From Crocodylus rhombifer (Eukaryota > Chordata > Crocodylia > Crocodylidae), in assembly GCA_038503035.1 (NCBI GenBank), contig JAVSML010001065.1, positions 228,792 through 292,791 on the forward strand: 64,000 nucleotides of DNA, written 5' to 3'. Position numbers and translations under genes: made by a program. Under the pieces are notes generated by a model. It saw only the letters and a list, made by a program, of their open reading frames with translations. It did no database searches and had not been told where the DNA came from. Below are positions 11,266 through 21,831 of this stretch, piece by piece. Each line of letters opens with the position of its first letter. Position 1 is the first letter of the stretch.

Positions 11266-11429
11266 ATTAACTCTATGTAATGTAGTTACATATAGCATGT
11301 ACCTAGGATAGAGTTAAATATGTATGTACAGTCTTCTATATATATCTATACATGTACAGTCTTGTATCTATACATATTGCATTATATTCCAGGCACATAC
11401 TATATGTAACTACATTACCTAGAGTTAAT
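11266..11429. repeat. 164-bp foldback repeat
   Basis: The left arm (about 11266-11304, ATTAACTCTATGTAATGTAG onward) and the right arm (about 11392-11429, ending TACATTACCTAGAGTTAAT) are complementary over about 38 bp with few mismatches. The loop contains two direct copies of a GTACAGTCTT.TAT…CTATACAT unit. No coding potential. It looks like an AT-rich MITE or foldback of unknown family. Confidence 0.65.
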
Positions 11430-12504
11430 GTATATGTAGTGTAGTTGTAAGTCATAAAGGACTATATGCATCAGCGGAACAATTTATAAATATGAATGTG
11501 AAGTTTAGAAAGAATCTGATATACACTAAACCTGATCCTCCATTGCCTTACAGCAGATGTAGTCATTTACTCCCCTGCCAAGTTTTTCTAGGCAGTATAG
11601 GATTCTTTGTATGCCGTTTGCATGGATTTTAAATGACTATGCAGTACAAAATAGTCCTGCATAGTCAGATGAACAAATAGCATTCCCAAGACCTCAAAGC
11701 AAGACTGAATTAAGACTCCGAATGTGTTCCATATTTCTAGGTTCATACTCCAGCTATTAAATTTATGAGCTCCTTTTATAGTTTATAAAATATCTGTTGC
11801 ATTCTAGGATAAATTCTTGAAAAAGCAAAATAAATCATCAATGTGTTAATTTAGAAAATTCTTTCTTCTGTATAGGAACTTTGTGAATTGAGAATGATTC
11901 CATATTTTTAATGAAAAAATGACTCTTCAAGTAATTGAAGAGTAGAGGTTTCATATATCCATACTGGTATGATTCAGTATTATGGCCTGGAAGCCATTAT
12001 AGCCTATCATGTCACTGAGTTGCCTTTAAAAGCTTTCTTTTGTGTTGTCTTAAAGAACCATGAAAACTAATGGACTTGAAAGAAGCTTTAATAAAATGTA
12101 AAAGTAATAAATGCATTTGATGGATATCAAAAGAGCTAGACCTGCCATGTTTCATTTTTTTCTTTTCCTTTTTCTTGTAGTTATATTGATTTTTGCACAC
12201 TAGATGGCAGTACATAAGCACTTGTGTATTATAGGGGCTTAATTTACTTTGTCCAGGTGAGGGAGATATCTTTCTATTTCATTTTTCCTTTTATATTTAT
12301 AGCTAAAAAAGTGTAGATACTAGACTGACTCCTGCCTGGACTCAGAGCCATGGTTCAAGATTGATGCCTAGCGAAGTTGGTGGAAAAAAAAAATCTCTCC
12401 TAAAATTCCATTTGATATTTCTTAATGCAAGGTAAGGGCTGTGGTTTTTTACCTTCCCTACCAGCATGTAGATTGGAGTAGGCAGTGCCCTACTGATATT
12501 CTGC
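11430..12504. other. No gene recognised
   Basis: AT-rich DNA with no supported feature. A lysine-rich ORF on the - strand (12012-12221) derives from a pyrimidine tract and has no domain. Confidence 0.5.
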
Positions 12505-12612
12505 TAGGTGCCTGGCCCCAGTGTGCCTGGCTCAGTTCTGGTTCATATAAAACTGGTTAATATACCTGCTTCTGCAGAGCCTACTCCATGACTACTGGGG
12601 CCAGGCACTAAC
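12505..12612. repeat. Interrupted palindrome around GGTGCCTGGCCCCAGT
   Basis: TAGGTGCCTGGCCCCAGT near 12506-12523 is the inverted match of ACTGGGGCCAGGCACTA near 12594-12610. GGAGTAGGC (about 12475) also has an inverted partner GCCTACTCC (about 12579). The arms are short and the family is unknown. Confidence 0.5.
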
Positions 12613-12734
12613 AGTGTTTAGGTAGTGATCTGGCCCACTTTTTCATTCTCTCCCAGAGTCTACTTTCCAAATTATGATGTTAATTTGTTTTTCATCTGTA
12701 TGTTCTTCTTCACACTCTGCCTTAATATGTGATC

Positions 12735-12900
12735 TGCATGACCAGAGCATCAGAGCACCTCACTTCATCTTTAAAGTATTTATCATCACAACCTCCTGCC
12801 AAGAAAGTAAGAATCATTATCCCTATTTTATAGAAGAGAGACTAAAGCACAAAAGTGGGACTTTCTTAAGCTAACTGAAAGTAAACCTTGATGATATTGG
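12735..12900 (-). mobile_element. MIR-type SINE remnant, antisense
   Basis: ATTATCCCTATTTTATAGAA followed by GAGAGACTAAAGCAC on the + strand is the complement of the MIR/CORE-SINE tail block (usually like …GCCTCAGTTTCC-TCATCTGTAAAATGGG-ATAAT). ATCATCACAACCTCCTGCC precedes it in the expected place. Diverged, so old. Confidence 0.6.
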
Positions 12901-13093
12901 TCTGTGTTAAATCTGACCAGTTTGAAGAACATTTTAGGTACCTAACCCTTGGCTGGAGGCAGATAAAATACAAAATATATAATAGATAAAATCTATGAAG
13001 AGTTGTTGAAGAAGGGGTCAGAACCTTGGGTCCCTTCTATATGTATGCCCTTTACTACTGTGTTAGAGAGTTATAGTTGCTTTTGTACTCTTA

Positions 13094-13773
13094 GGCTAGG
13101 GACAAGCATTCAAATGGCCTAAGCATGAACTGATTCAATTTTTGCAGGTTACTCTAATCTGGCTAGGCTGAACCAGTTTGTAACCATGCAGACATCCCCT
13201 CTGGACTGAAAAAATGCAGGCACAGCCTGCAGAGGCTCAGGCTAGAAGCCAGGGGACGCTAAAGCAGCCTTTCCTTCCTTTCTACAGTGCTGAGCTGAGT
13301 CCAGGGCGGGGGCATGGCCAGGTCCCAGCAGGATGCTATGATTAGGGGGGGGTTCTCCTCCTCCTGAGCAGCCCAGCAGGGAATGTTTATTACCCCTAAC
13401 TCAGTGTTTATCAGCCCATTAAGAAAACAACAGAGGAACATTACTAGCTATCTGTTGATTCTGCCTTTTGTCCCATTTGCCACAGCTCAGAGGTAGCCAG
13501 CATCTGGTCTGCTACCTAATGCTGAGGAACAGGGGAATGCCTGCTTAGCAGAGAGTGGAGCGGGGAGGTGGGGAGCAGAAGCCAGGTAGATGCCTGCAGA
13601 GACTGTCAAAGCTCCAGCTAGGGGGAAGAGAGGAGGGGCCAGTTCTGATTTATCTCAGACCGGGTTCAGCCATATTCAAATTAGTTTATGTGAACTGAAC
13701 ATCTGTTCTGTTACTGGTTTAAATCAGTTTCTGATAACTTAAACCGGTTTATGTGTAATGTCTGTCCCTAACC
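13094..13773. mobile_element. Harbinger-like non-autonomous element, family B
   Basis: About 680 bp, beginning GGCTAGGGACAAGCATTC and ending TGTCTGTCCCTAACC, an inverted pair of the GGYTAGGGACAGACATT type. TTA flanks both sides (13091-13093, 13774-13776), the 3-bp duplication typical of PIF/Harbinger elements. Subterminal palindromes of the AAACCGGTTT / TTTAAACCGGTTT type cluster in the last 120 bp and may be binding sites (inference). No transposase. Related copies lie at 20495, 48641 and 59685, with fragments at 34700 and 44951. Confidence 0.75.
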
Positions 13774-13776
13774 TTA

Positions 13777-15239
13777 GACTTCAAAACAGATCTGAGGCAC
13801 AATGCATCTTAATTATTTAATGCAAAGTTGGCCAGATTCAACAGGAGGGTTTGAGAGTGCCTACCCTTTCTCTTGCATCACAGAATAACCCCCAGAAAAT
13901 AACTTCATGGGTAAGAAGGTGGGTGATATGGATGTTAATCTCCTCAGGCAGAAGGGGAAATAGGAAGCTTAGCATCACCCTACTACATGAGAGTGACAAT
14001 CACTAGGCTAATACATATAAGAGGGAGTGACTCCTCCTCTGTCAATTTTAATTTTGTTTTGTTTAATTGAAAGTGGTGACCAACACTTTTTTGTGCAGAG
14101 TCTCATTCTGTACATTATGTGAAATGTATGCTGGGCATGGCTATAAAATCAAGCTCCTCAGGGGAGAAAAATGGGCAAGTACATACTGATGGTATGTTCA
14201 TTATGATACTAGATAGAGGATGAGTTGCTTAGCAGTCAAAAAGGAAATGCTTCTGGGCACATACACAACAAGAACTTCAGTTTCCTAAAGCACTTCCCTG
14301 TTGAAAATTTATGCCCATACTTTTAGGAAGGGTTTTGAGGCTCATGCTCTTATTAGGCACACAAAATCACTTGGGCCAACCAAATTCCCTTGTGGATCTT
14401 GCCCCAAGTGACTTATAAGAAGTTTTTGGCCAGGAAGGAAACTGAAACCATCTTTCCTGAGAACTGGAACAGCACTTTAACTATTACTCCCTCATTTTCT
14501 GCATTTGCTTATATTTCTTTCAACCTTTGTTGCCCTTTGTATTAGTTTTCTCCTGTGCCATCCAAAGTATAATTATTGAAGTTAACATCATTTCAGCTTT
14601 CTCTAGAGTGCATAAATACAGTTCCTTCAATTAGTGGTTAGAATTACACTTTAGCACAAAATAAGCCTTTAAATGATAGATATAGTGCTCTCATGATACT
14701 TCCCATCTCATTTGAAATTAGAGGAGCAGGGTGTGAATTTATTCCCAGTTTTCTACAACCATCTGAACTGTTTATATGACCTCTTTCTTTTATACCTCTT
14801 CTGTTTCCTTTGCATGACTGATTTTTCTGTTAGGACCAGATCCACATTTTTCTTATATATACCTCTATTTAGATATTGCAGTGCCAAAAAATTAGGTGTT
14901 TTCTCCCAAGAGGGTGATCCAAACTGACAGGTTTAAGTACTTAGGATCTATAAAGACTCAATGGAGAGATGTAGCCACCTTTAAAAGGTGATCAGAGAAT
15001 CTAGACATCAGAGAGGCTCCTAAAGGAAGATAAAACAAATGTTAGGAATGTGTTTGAACTTCCACTCTTCAGCGCTTAAATGTCTACATATTAGATTCTT
15101 CTGCCATCTCTAGATCCCGAGTACCCAGAGGAGAGGTAGCTAACTTATACAACAGCATTAAATTCAATGCCAAACATAGTATCCTATGAGCATGCTTGGG
15201 TGGTGATGGTGTTCATGCCCTTGTTCTTCCTTTTTTCCA
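13777..15239. other. No gene recognised
   Basis: Unique-looking. A weak inverted pair (CACTTGGGCC around 14368 and GCCCCAAGTGACTT around 14400) may mark an old element, but the evidence is thin. Confidence 0.45.
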
Positions 15240-15370
15240 CAGTAGCCAAGTGGTTAGGGCACCGGCCCAGGAAGTGAGAGATTTGAGTTCTAGGCTCTTC
15301 TCAGACTGAGGGGGACCCACATTCAAATCTGTCACTTCCCAGAATGCATCTTGATTGTCAGGCTTATGAA
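15240..15370 (+). mobile_element. tRNA-derived SINE remnant
   Basis: AGTAGCCAAGTGGTTAGGGC (about 15242) resembles a pol III A box of a class II-like tRNA head (TRGYNNAGTGG). AGATTTGAGTTCTAGGC about 45 nt downstream sits where the B box (GGTTCRANTCC) belongs. It then runs on into MIR-like text. Not a functional tRNA: the B box is decayed and no full cloverleaf is possible. Confidence 0.55.
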
Positions 15371-16505
15371 ATGGGTTGGATAAGGTAGCCTTTATCCCTC
15401 ATGTTCAAGCCAGTTTCTGAGAGGGGAGAGAGTGACAGGAAACTAAGGGAAAATGAAACAGTGTGGAGGTGACCAGGGGAAAGTAAAAGTAAGTGGTTTT
15501 TAGTTAAAAAGTAACAAGAAATAATCACATAAATGTTCAAACTCCGTGATTCAGGCCATCAAAACCATGAGATTTTAAAAACTCATGTTAGGGTTTTTTT
15601 TTAATTTTCTGTTTTTTGAGTCTTTATCATTCCTATTTTCAAACCATTATTTGATTCCTCCTCCTCCCTGCCAATTAAGCATTAAAAGCACTTTCTTTCA
15701 TTTAAATAAAAAGTTTGGATTCTGATCTAATCTTATGATTAAAAAAAATTCCAGTATCAGTATGATTGTGTTCCAGTCTCTACAGCTGGTATCACAACAT
15801 CAGATCAGGGTATTAATAACCTTAAAGTACCAATGGAATTTAGAAATCAGTAGCCTGAAAGAAAATTAAAATAAAGGTAAATAATATAGAGTATATTTTG
15901 GGCAACTGAAAAAAAGGGTCTGAGAGACCTGAAAGAGAGTGGGCAGGACTCGAAATGTATAGTCACATTTTTTTTCTTTTATTTGAAATAAACTGCTTTA
16001 AGAATTTTTGGGGTGTAGTTTGCTCAAAAATCTGAGAATTGTTTCAAGTTTTAGTCAAATTTGTACTCATAGGGAGTCCAGTCTGATGTGATACCTTTAT
16101 CTTGTTCACTGAGCTAAGCATTTTAAGAATAGGAAAGCTGTAGCCTGGGGTTGGGAAGAATAGTGCCACAAATGCATTTTTGAGAAAACTTGGTCGAGCT
16201 TGGTGTCTTGTGGAAATATAACTTATTTGTTCAGTTTTCTTTTATTATTGCTACATCATTATTGAATGAACTGGAAAGGCAGCACATTAAGATATAGAAA
16301 AATATTGTCTTACTGCTGCCATTTTAGCTGTTATTGATTAAACAAAGGCCAAGAAAATGATTTGCTAGTCTGCCATTGTGGGGTTCAGAGCCACTGCACC
16401 TCCTTGAAAAAATAGGCAAATGTTATTTGCAGTGATTTCATGTGCATTACAGAAACTCATAGCCCTTCCTGTAATGTATTGCATGTTTCTGCCAACGTAC
16501 AAGAT
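15371..16505. other. No gene recognised
   Basis: AT-rich, unique-looking sequence without supported features. Confidence 0.5.
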
Positions 16506-16570
16506 GCAGATGGTTTGCTGTAAAAATGCAGTACAAATTATATTGGATGGTACATCTCCAAGATGTCACT
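16506..16570 (+). repeat. Dispersed direct repeat, copy 1
   Basis: GCAGATGGTTTGCTGTAAAA and the following 45 bp (…ATGCAGTACAAAT…GGTACATCTCCAAGATGTCA) are similar to 17080-17145. The unit is unnamed. The 500 bp between the copies resembles no family I know, so this could be the terminal repeats of one element or two separate insertions. Confidence 0.45.
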
Positions 16571-17079
16571 TAAATAATTTCTTATTAGCTATTGACCAGA
16601 TGGTGTGAAATTTGAACTTGTCAAGAATTTTTGAGAGAAGAGAAAGGGACCAGTGCACCTTTGCCATTGTATCTAAAAGGAGGTTATTATTTGTGGTTTG
16701 GCCATGCATCTGAAATGTAGGAGATATAGGTTCAAGTTTACGTGCTAAATCAATCAGAATGGAAGCTTGAAACCTGATATCCCAGTATGTCACGGTGCTG
16801 ACAACACATTATTTTGTTGAGTCTTAAAAATGCACATTGGTGTAGCCCCCTGGCTGGAGCATGACAAAGTTACCATAAAGTCATGCTCCTTAGCTCCTTC
16901 CATCCCAAGGGAGCTGGTTAGTGAACAGGAAAGCTCACTGACAGGTTTGCCTCATCAGCTGTTGCTGCCTTGGCAACAGCTGATGTGGCTTTCCCAAAGT
17001 CAACCATGGGGGTAAGGGGTGGTCAGATGATTTCTGATGCCCATTAGACCTTACTATCACTGTAGCCCTCCATGGCCTG
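16571..17079. other. Sequence between the two direct repeats
   Basis: Contains an inverted pair CAGCTGTTGCTGCCTTGGCAACAGCTG (16958-16984), a strong local palindrome. No recognisable coding domain; ORFs of 60-75 codons on both strands are unsupported. Confidence 0.4.
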
Positions 17080-17145
17080 AGCAGATGGTTTGCTATAAAA
17101 ATGCAATACTAATTTTAGTGAATGTAGATCTCAAAGATGTTAATT
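17080..17145 (+). repeat. Dispersed direct repeat, copy 2
   Basis: Second copy of the unit at 16506: GCAGATGGTTTGCTATAAAA, then ATGCAATACTAAT and TAGATCTCAAAGATGTTA in the same order. Divergence between the copies is moderate. Confidence 0.45.
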
Positions 17146-17422
17146 TTCCATATATAGCACTTGAGTCTACTTTCAGTCCAAATCTGGAAGATATCCTTCT
17201 GGTACATGCTTCCCTTCATCAACAGTTTGACATTCAGTGGTTTCTCCAATCATAAAACAGCCTGTTTTCCAGTCTTTTCTCCAATCATAAATTCACTTAC
17301 AACATATTTATTTAGCATCTCTGCTACGCCCTCAGCCTCTGCCTTTTTCATCTTCAAATCTCCTACAGCGTTTTTCCTTTCATCACCTTCCTTCCCTCCC
17401 TTGATATGCTTATACATGATTT

Positions 17423-17642
17423 GTGAGGCAAGGATTTTTGTGGGTGGATATCTTTTATTGGAGCAACTGTATAGTTGGGATAGACTCAGACAAGCTTTAG
17501 AATACAGTGACTTCTTCAGGGCTCTGAGCTGCATTCAAAAGCTTGTCTAAGCTTTCCTAAGGATCCAGTTTGTCCAATAATACATATCATCCACAAAAAT
17601 CCTTGCCTCACATATTTCCTGGGCCATCATGACTACAGGATC
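17423..17642 (-). repeat. Foldback repeat, Penelope-terminal-like
   Basis: Arms 17423-17450 and 17585-17611 are complementary over about 27 nt with about one indel and one or two mismatches. On the - strand the core reads CTGAAGA (17519-17513), a short spacer, then AAAGCTTG. It sits in the order seen in the other foldbacks and at the end of the Penelope-like element (49770-49800). The conserved downstream words TTGGACAAA / ATATCATCC and a final GACTACAGG (usually GGCTACAAC) also agree. Non-coding; an ORF pair covering it is accidental. Confidence 0.6.
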
Positions 17643-18552
17643 ACTACAGTGCTACTTATACACTATTTAATTTTTCTTGCCAATGTAATACTATTTTCCA
17701 TTTACTGTTTTCTGCGATTTGGATTTTCTTTCTATATATTTTGAAAATTTTCTCCCATTATTGCTTTTAATTTTTGTCTTTTATATATACTGTTTTCCCC
17801 TTGTATTTACTTTATTACCTTAATTTTTTTTCAAAATAGCCATTTCTGTTTCTTTTGTAATTATTTCTAAATGGCTACATTTTTTATCCTATGGAGTGAA
17901 TTAAAAACATTTGAAAACTAAGTTGTTTTGTCTCTTGGTCTCATCTGTTGTAAAATATAGTCCATGCTATTTTTTTTACCAGTTCTCTCTATCCTTTCAA
18001 AATTAACTTTTAAAAAATGAACAGCTTTAATTGTCCTTTTAGCCCATCTCCTCCAATCCTCATCCCCTTTAACTTGGAAAATCCCAAAGACATTTTTCCT
18101 CCTGTGTACTAATGAATAATGTATATTATTCATATCAATTGGGTAATTATAATATAACAATCAATATTCTGCTACAGTTCTATCTCTAAATTAGTTGCTA
18201 CAGTATTATCAATAGACTGAGCCAGTTGAGTCACACAAGTAAAGAAAGTGTTCTTTACACACCTTTATTAATAAGTAGAAGCTAAACAGTTCAACTGTGA
18301 TCACACAAAGGGTAGAAAAGCTATGGAGAACAATCCACATTCTCATTATTTACTCTGTCTCTTTCAAGAACAAGGTTGGGTGATACTGACAGTCAGTCAC
18401 TTCGAGAACTGCTTCTGCACAGCTTAGTGCTGGGCTGGCAAGTTTTCCTTATTGTTATGTAAGCATCCTTTATAACATATGTATGTGTTTGAACATCCCC
18501 TTTCCCTTATTTGTATCTACACCCCACTCTTTGAGGACCCTCACATTTTAGG
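17643..18552. other. No gene recognised
   Basis: T-rich unique-looking DNA without a supported feature. Confidence 0.5.
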
Positions 18553-18560
18553 TTAATTAC

Positions 18561-19235
18561 TAGGGCTGTAAGAAGCTTCGGTTGCTGATTCAATTCGGAG
18601 GAGATTAGGCCCAATTTGGTGGCCAAATCTCCGAATCCAAATTGAATCAGGAGACCCATTAAAAGGCCTGAATCAAATCCATTTGGAGATTCAGATTGGC
18701 CAGGGAGAGGCAGGCACTGCCAGGCAACTGCAGGTTCTCTCGTGGCTCCTCCAGCTGTGCCTGCCTCTCCCCAGGTCAGGGGAGCCATGGGAGAAGCCCC
18801 CATGGCTGCCCTGCCCAGCCCCATCCCCTGCTCGGCCCCAGCCTCCTGGCACTTAAAAAAAAAAAAAGCCCAGCACTCTGAAGAATCAGGGCCTTTGAGG
18901 GCTCATGGCAGAGGCACCTGGTGCAGTGGGGGGCAGTGGGGATCACCCCCCCACTTGGTACCCACATGGTAGCTACCCCATGGTATGGGTGGCTTGGCAG
19001 GGCGCTGCGCACTGTCTGGGAGCTGGGGCCACTGAGGCTGAGCACTGCTGGGCTCTGGGTGACTGCTGCAGCTGCCCCAGCTCCAAATCTGCAGATCAGC
19101 GCCAAATCAATGCTGAATCTCTGATTCCAATTCAGCCAAATCGAATGGGGACAGTGATTTGTATCACCAAATTGAATCACTGTCCTCTGAATCTACTGAA
19201 TCCAAATTGAATACTTCCCTATTTAATCAGGCCTA
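18561..19235. mobile_element. hAT-type non-autonomous element (GATTCRAATT family)
   Basis: About 675 bp. It begins TAGGGCTGTAAGAAGCTT and ends AATCAGGCCTA (complement TAGGCCTGATT). TTAATTAC (18553-18560) and CTAATTAC (19236-19243) flank it, an 8-bp duplication with one mismatch. Both ends carry repeated GATTCAATTCGGAG / CTCCGAATC-type motifs, plausible transposase-binding subterminal repeats (inference). The GC-rich middle yields overlapping ORFs on both strands with no domain. It shares ends with 26064, 37574 and 56255, but its middle is different and it lacks their paired palindromes. Confidence 0.8.
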
Positions 19236-19243
19236 CTAATTAC

Positions 19244-20491
19244 TTTTTCTATATAACTATTACAAGTTATATTCTGACTATTCACTATAATCTATACTTT
19301 ACAGAGTGATCACTGTTTACAGCAGTTTAATTTATTTTCAATTTTGTAAGTATATCCTCATATAGGAAAAACATTTTTAGTGCTACTTCTTTGAGTAGAA
19401 TTATATGGATCAGAATTTGGCATGTACTTTGATGAATGAAAGAAAGTATTTATTTCTTATCTGTTGTTTCCTTTACAGGTTGTATATAAAAAGTATAGTA
19501 CTATAGTATTGACATTCCATGGACAATTCTGATTCTTTCCCCTTTCTGTTTCTATATCCTAAACATTCCTGTACATACACCCTGACAGTGCCCCTTGCAA
19601 ATACTGCTGCTTCTTCCCAAAGCAAAACTGTTCCAGCTCCACTAGCCATGGGGGAAGAAATGGGATATGCTCATAATTATAGTATGAGATAACTTTCTAA
19701 ATATTATTTTTGCTATTTACAATTAAACATTCAATCATTTCTTTACATAATTCCTCATCAGTAAAATGCTTTCAAGCAATTTATTGGTAGAGTTGGGTAC
19801 TGAAAATTTGCACTGTTTTAAGATCACATATTCTGTTTCCCTTTCCCAGCTGAATGGATGTCAATATGAAAATTACAAATTCAGCCAAATAGTAAGCATG
19901 ACCTTAGAGTTAAATTAAATGAGCATTTCCACTGAAGTCAAAGGAGCTACTTATGTGTTTCAAGGGAAACCTGTGCCAAGTATCAGGGTCATAAGTCTGA
20001 ATACTGATTATTACAATTTTGAAATTCACATTTTGAATTTTGGTTTTTTTCTTGACGAAGTACTTAATGTTGCTTTATTTGGTAATATGAAGCTCACTAC
20101 ATTTGTTCACATGCCTTTGATCTTGCAAAGATGTGATACCTGAGCATGGCAAGCAGTTTTATTTATTTTTAAAATGTGTGTGTCAAGGTGTATGAAAGAC
20201 AATTCTTGGTTTTAATTTTTTTGTTGTTTTTCTATAATGTTCACATTTATTTTTAGATTACATGGCATGCTGGAGAAGAAAAGGGGCTTTGTATGGTAAA
20301 GACCTTTCTTTTCCTGGTGACATTATGGGTAATGTAATAGGTAATTATCCCATTATAGTTTTCTCTAAGTAGGGTAGTTACAACACCAGGAAGCTTTCTG
20401 CCAGCAGAAAGCTGACATATATTGCTGAATTCAGGAGTTTTAGTACTACTATATTAGATCCAAGCCTAGCCATACTGATTGATTTCAACAC
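19244..20491. other. No gene recognised
   Basis: AT-rich and unique-looking. The 74-codon ORF at 19919-20143 has no recognisable domain. Confidence 0.5.
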
Positions 20492-20494
20492 AAA

Positions 20495-21430
20495 GGCTAT
20501 GACAGACATTAAAAAAGCCTGAACCTGAATTGATTCAAACTTTGTAGGTTAGTCTAACCTGCCTAGGCTGAATCAGTTTGTAACTGTTCGGCCATCCCCT
20601 CTGTACTGAAGAAATGTAGGCACATGCCTGCAGTAGCTCAGGCTAGAAGCTCAGGGGCGGGGTGCTAGAGCCACCCTCCCTTCCCTTCCATAGTGCTGAA
20701 CTGACAGGGGTGTGGCCAGGCCCCAGCAGGACGCTCTGATTAGGGTGGGGTCCCTCTTCAGCAGAGATTTACACAGCATTTAGTTACACAGCAGTGAGTT
20801 ACACAAGGAACATTTATCAGCCCATCAGCAAAACAAAAGTCTCTCTCATGAGTTCAAGCTCTTCTTAGACAACTTTTTCCAGGGAAGGAATGGAGGGATA
20901 TTACCAGCTACCTGTTGATTAGCTCCAAAAAGTCCTGTCTGCCTTTGTCCTGTGTCCCACAGCATGGACCATAGCCAGCATGTGTGCTAGCTAATGCCAA
21001 GAAGTGTCTGTATAAGGCAGAGGAAGTGGGGAATCCCTGTTTGAGTAGGGAGTGGTGAGGGGAGGAAGGGGAGCAGGAGGAAGCCAGGCAGTCACTGATC
21101 TACCTGCAGTCTCTGCCGAACTCCAGCTAGAGAGCAGAGGGGTGGGACCAGCTCTGCTGAGCTGGAGTAGAGAGCAGAGCCCTGCCCAGCATTGTAAAGC
21201 ATCTGGGATTCTGGGGGACACTGATTTAACTTAAACCATGAAGGGGTCTGGGACAGACTTTGTAGTTTGATACAAATCAGTTAGGACTGATACTACATTC
21301 AACCAGGTTTATCTGAAACCGGTTTCAGTCATTTTCAAACCGGCTTATGTGCACTGAACATCTGTTCTGTTACAGGTTTAAACCAGTTTCTGATTACTTA
21401 TACTGTTCATGTGTAATGTTTGCCCTAACC
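20495..21430. mobile_element. Harbinger-like non-autonomous element, family B
   Basis: About 936 bp. Starts GGCTATGACAGACATT and ends ATGTTTGCCCTAACC, a decayed version of the family ends, with AAA on each side (20492-20494, 21431-21433). The body aligns with 13094-13773 and 48641-49382: shared CCTGAATTGATTCAA, a GCTGAATCAGTTTGTAAC-like block, ATCAGCCCAT, and terminal AAACCGGTTT palindromes. A short ACACAG duplication at 20770-20800 lengthens this copy. The 60-76 codon ORFs inside are on opposite strands over the same bases and are not genes. Confidence 0.75.
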
Positions 21431-21638
21431 AAACAATTGGTTTCACTGAAATTTAACATGCTATCTATTCACACTCTTGTGAAATGCTATTGACCTAAGA
21501 ATTACTATGCTACTGAACTTCCAGTTACCTTTGCTTCCCTTCATGCTAACAGTTCCATGGTAGAGTATAATTCAGGCTATTTCTTCTCTGCATAACAGGG
21601 AAAAAATGATAGGGAGTAGAGGCAGTTAAGTTACTATA

Positions 21639-21831
21639 GATTCATAGTTACTAGGGTCGGAAGGGACCTTAATATGTCATCGAGTCCAACCCCCTGCATA
21701 GACAAGAAAGAGTGCTGGGTTCAGAAGACCCCAGACAGATGCCCATCCAACCTCCTCTTGAAGACCCCAGGTTAGGGGACAGCACCACCTCCTGTGGGAG
21801 CCCATTCTATACTTATGGCCATTCTAGCTTA
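21639..21831 (-). mobile_element. Older CR1, 3' end, left of the nested insertion
   Basis: TTCATAGTTACTAGGGTCGG…AAGGGACC and the GAGTCCAACCCCCTGCATAGAC stretch are the antisense of the CR1 3' terminus. The sequence stops at 21831, where a + strand CR1 starts, and resumes at 23276 with GAAGTTCCTCCTAATGTCC, the expected continuation. So this CR1 was present first and was split by the younger one. Confidence 0.85.

Noticed and set aside
14360..14420. Old element marked by CACTTGGGCC and its inverted partner
   Set aside because: Arms of about 10-14 bp only; this level of pairing is expected by chance in 64 kb.
15240..15310. Possible functional tRNA gene
   Set aside because: A-box-like text is good but the B box is degraded, stems do not pair and no terminator follows at the right place; treated as a SINE head.
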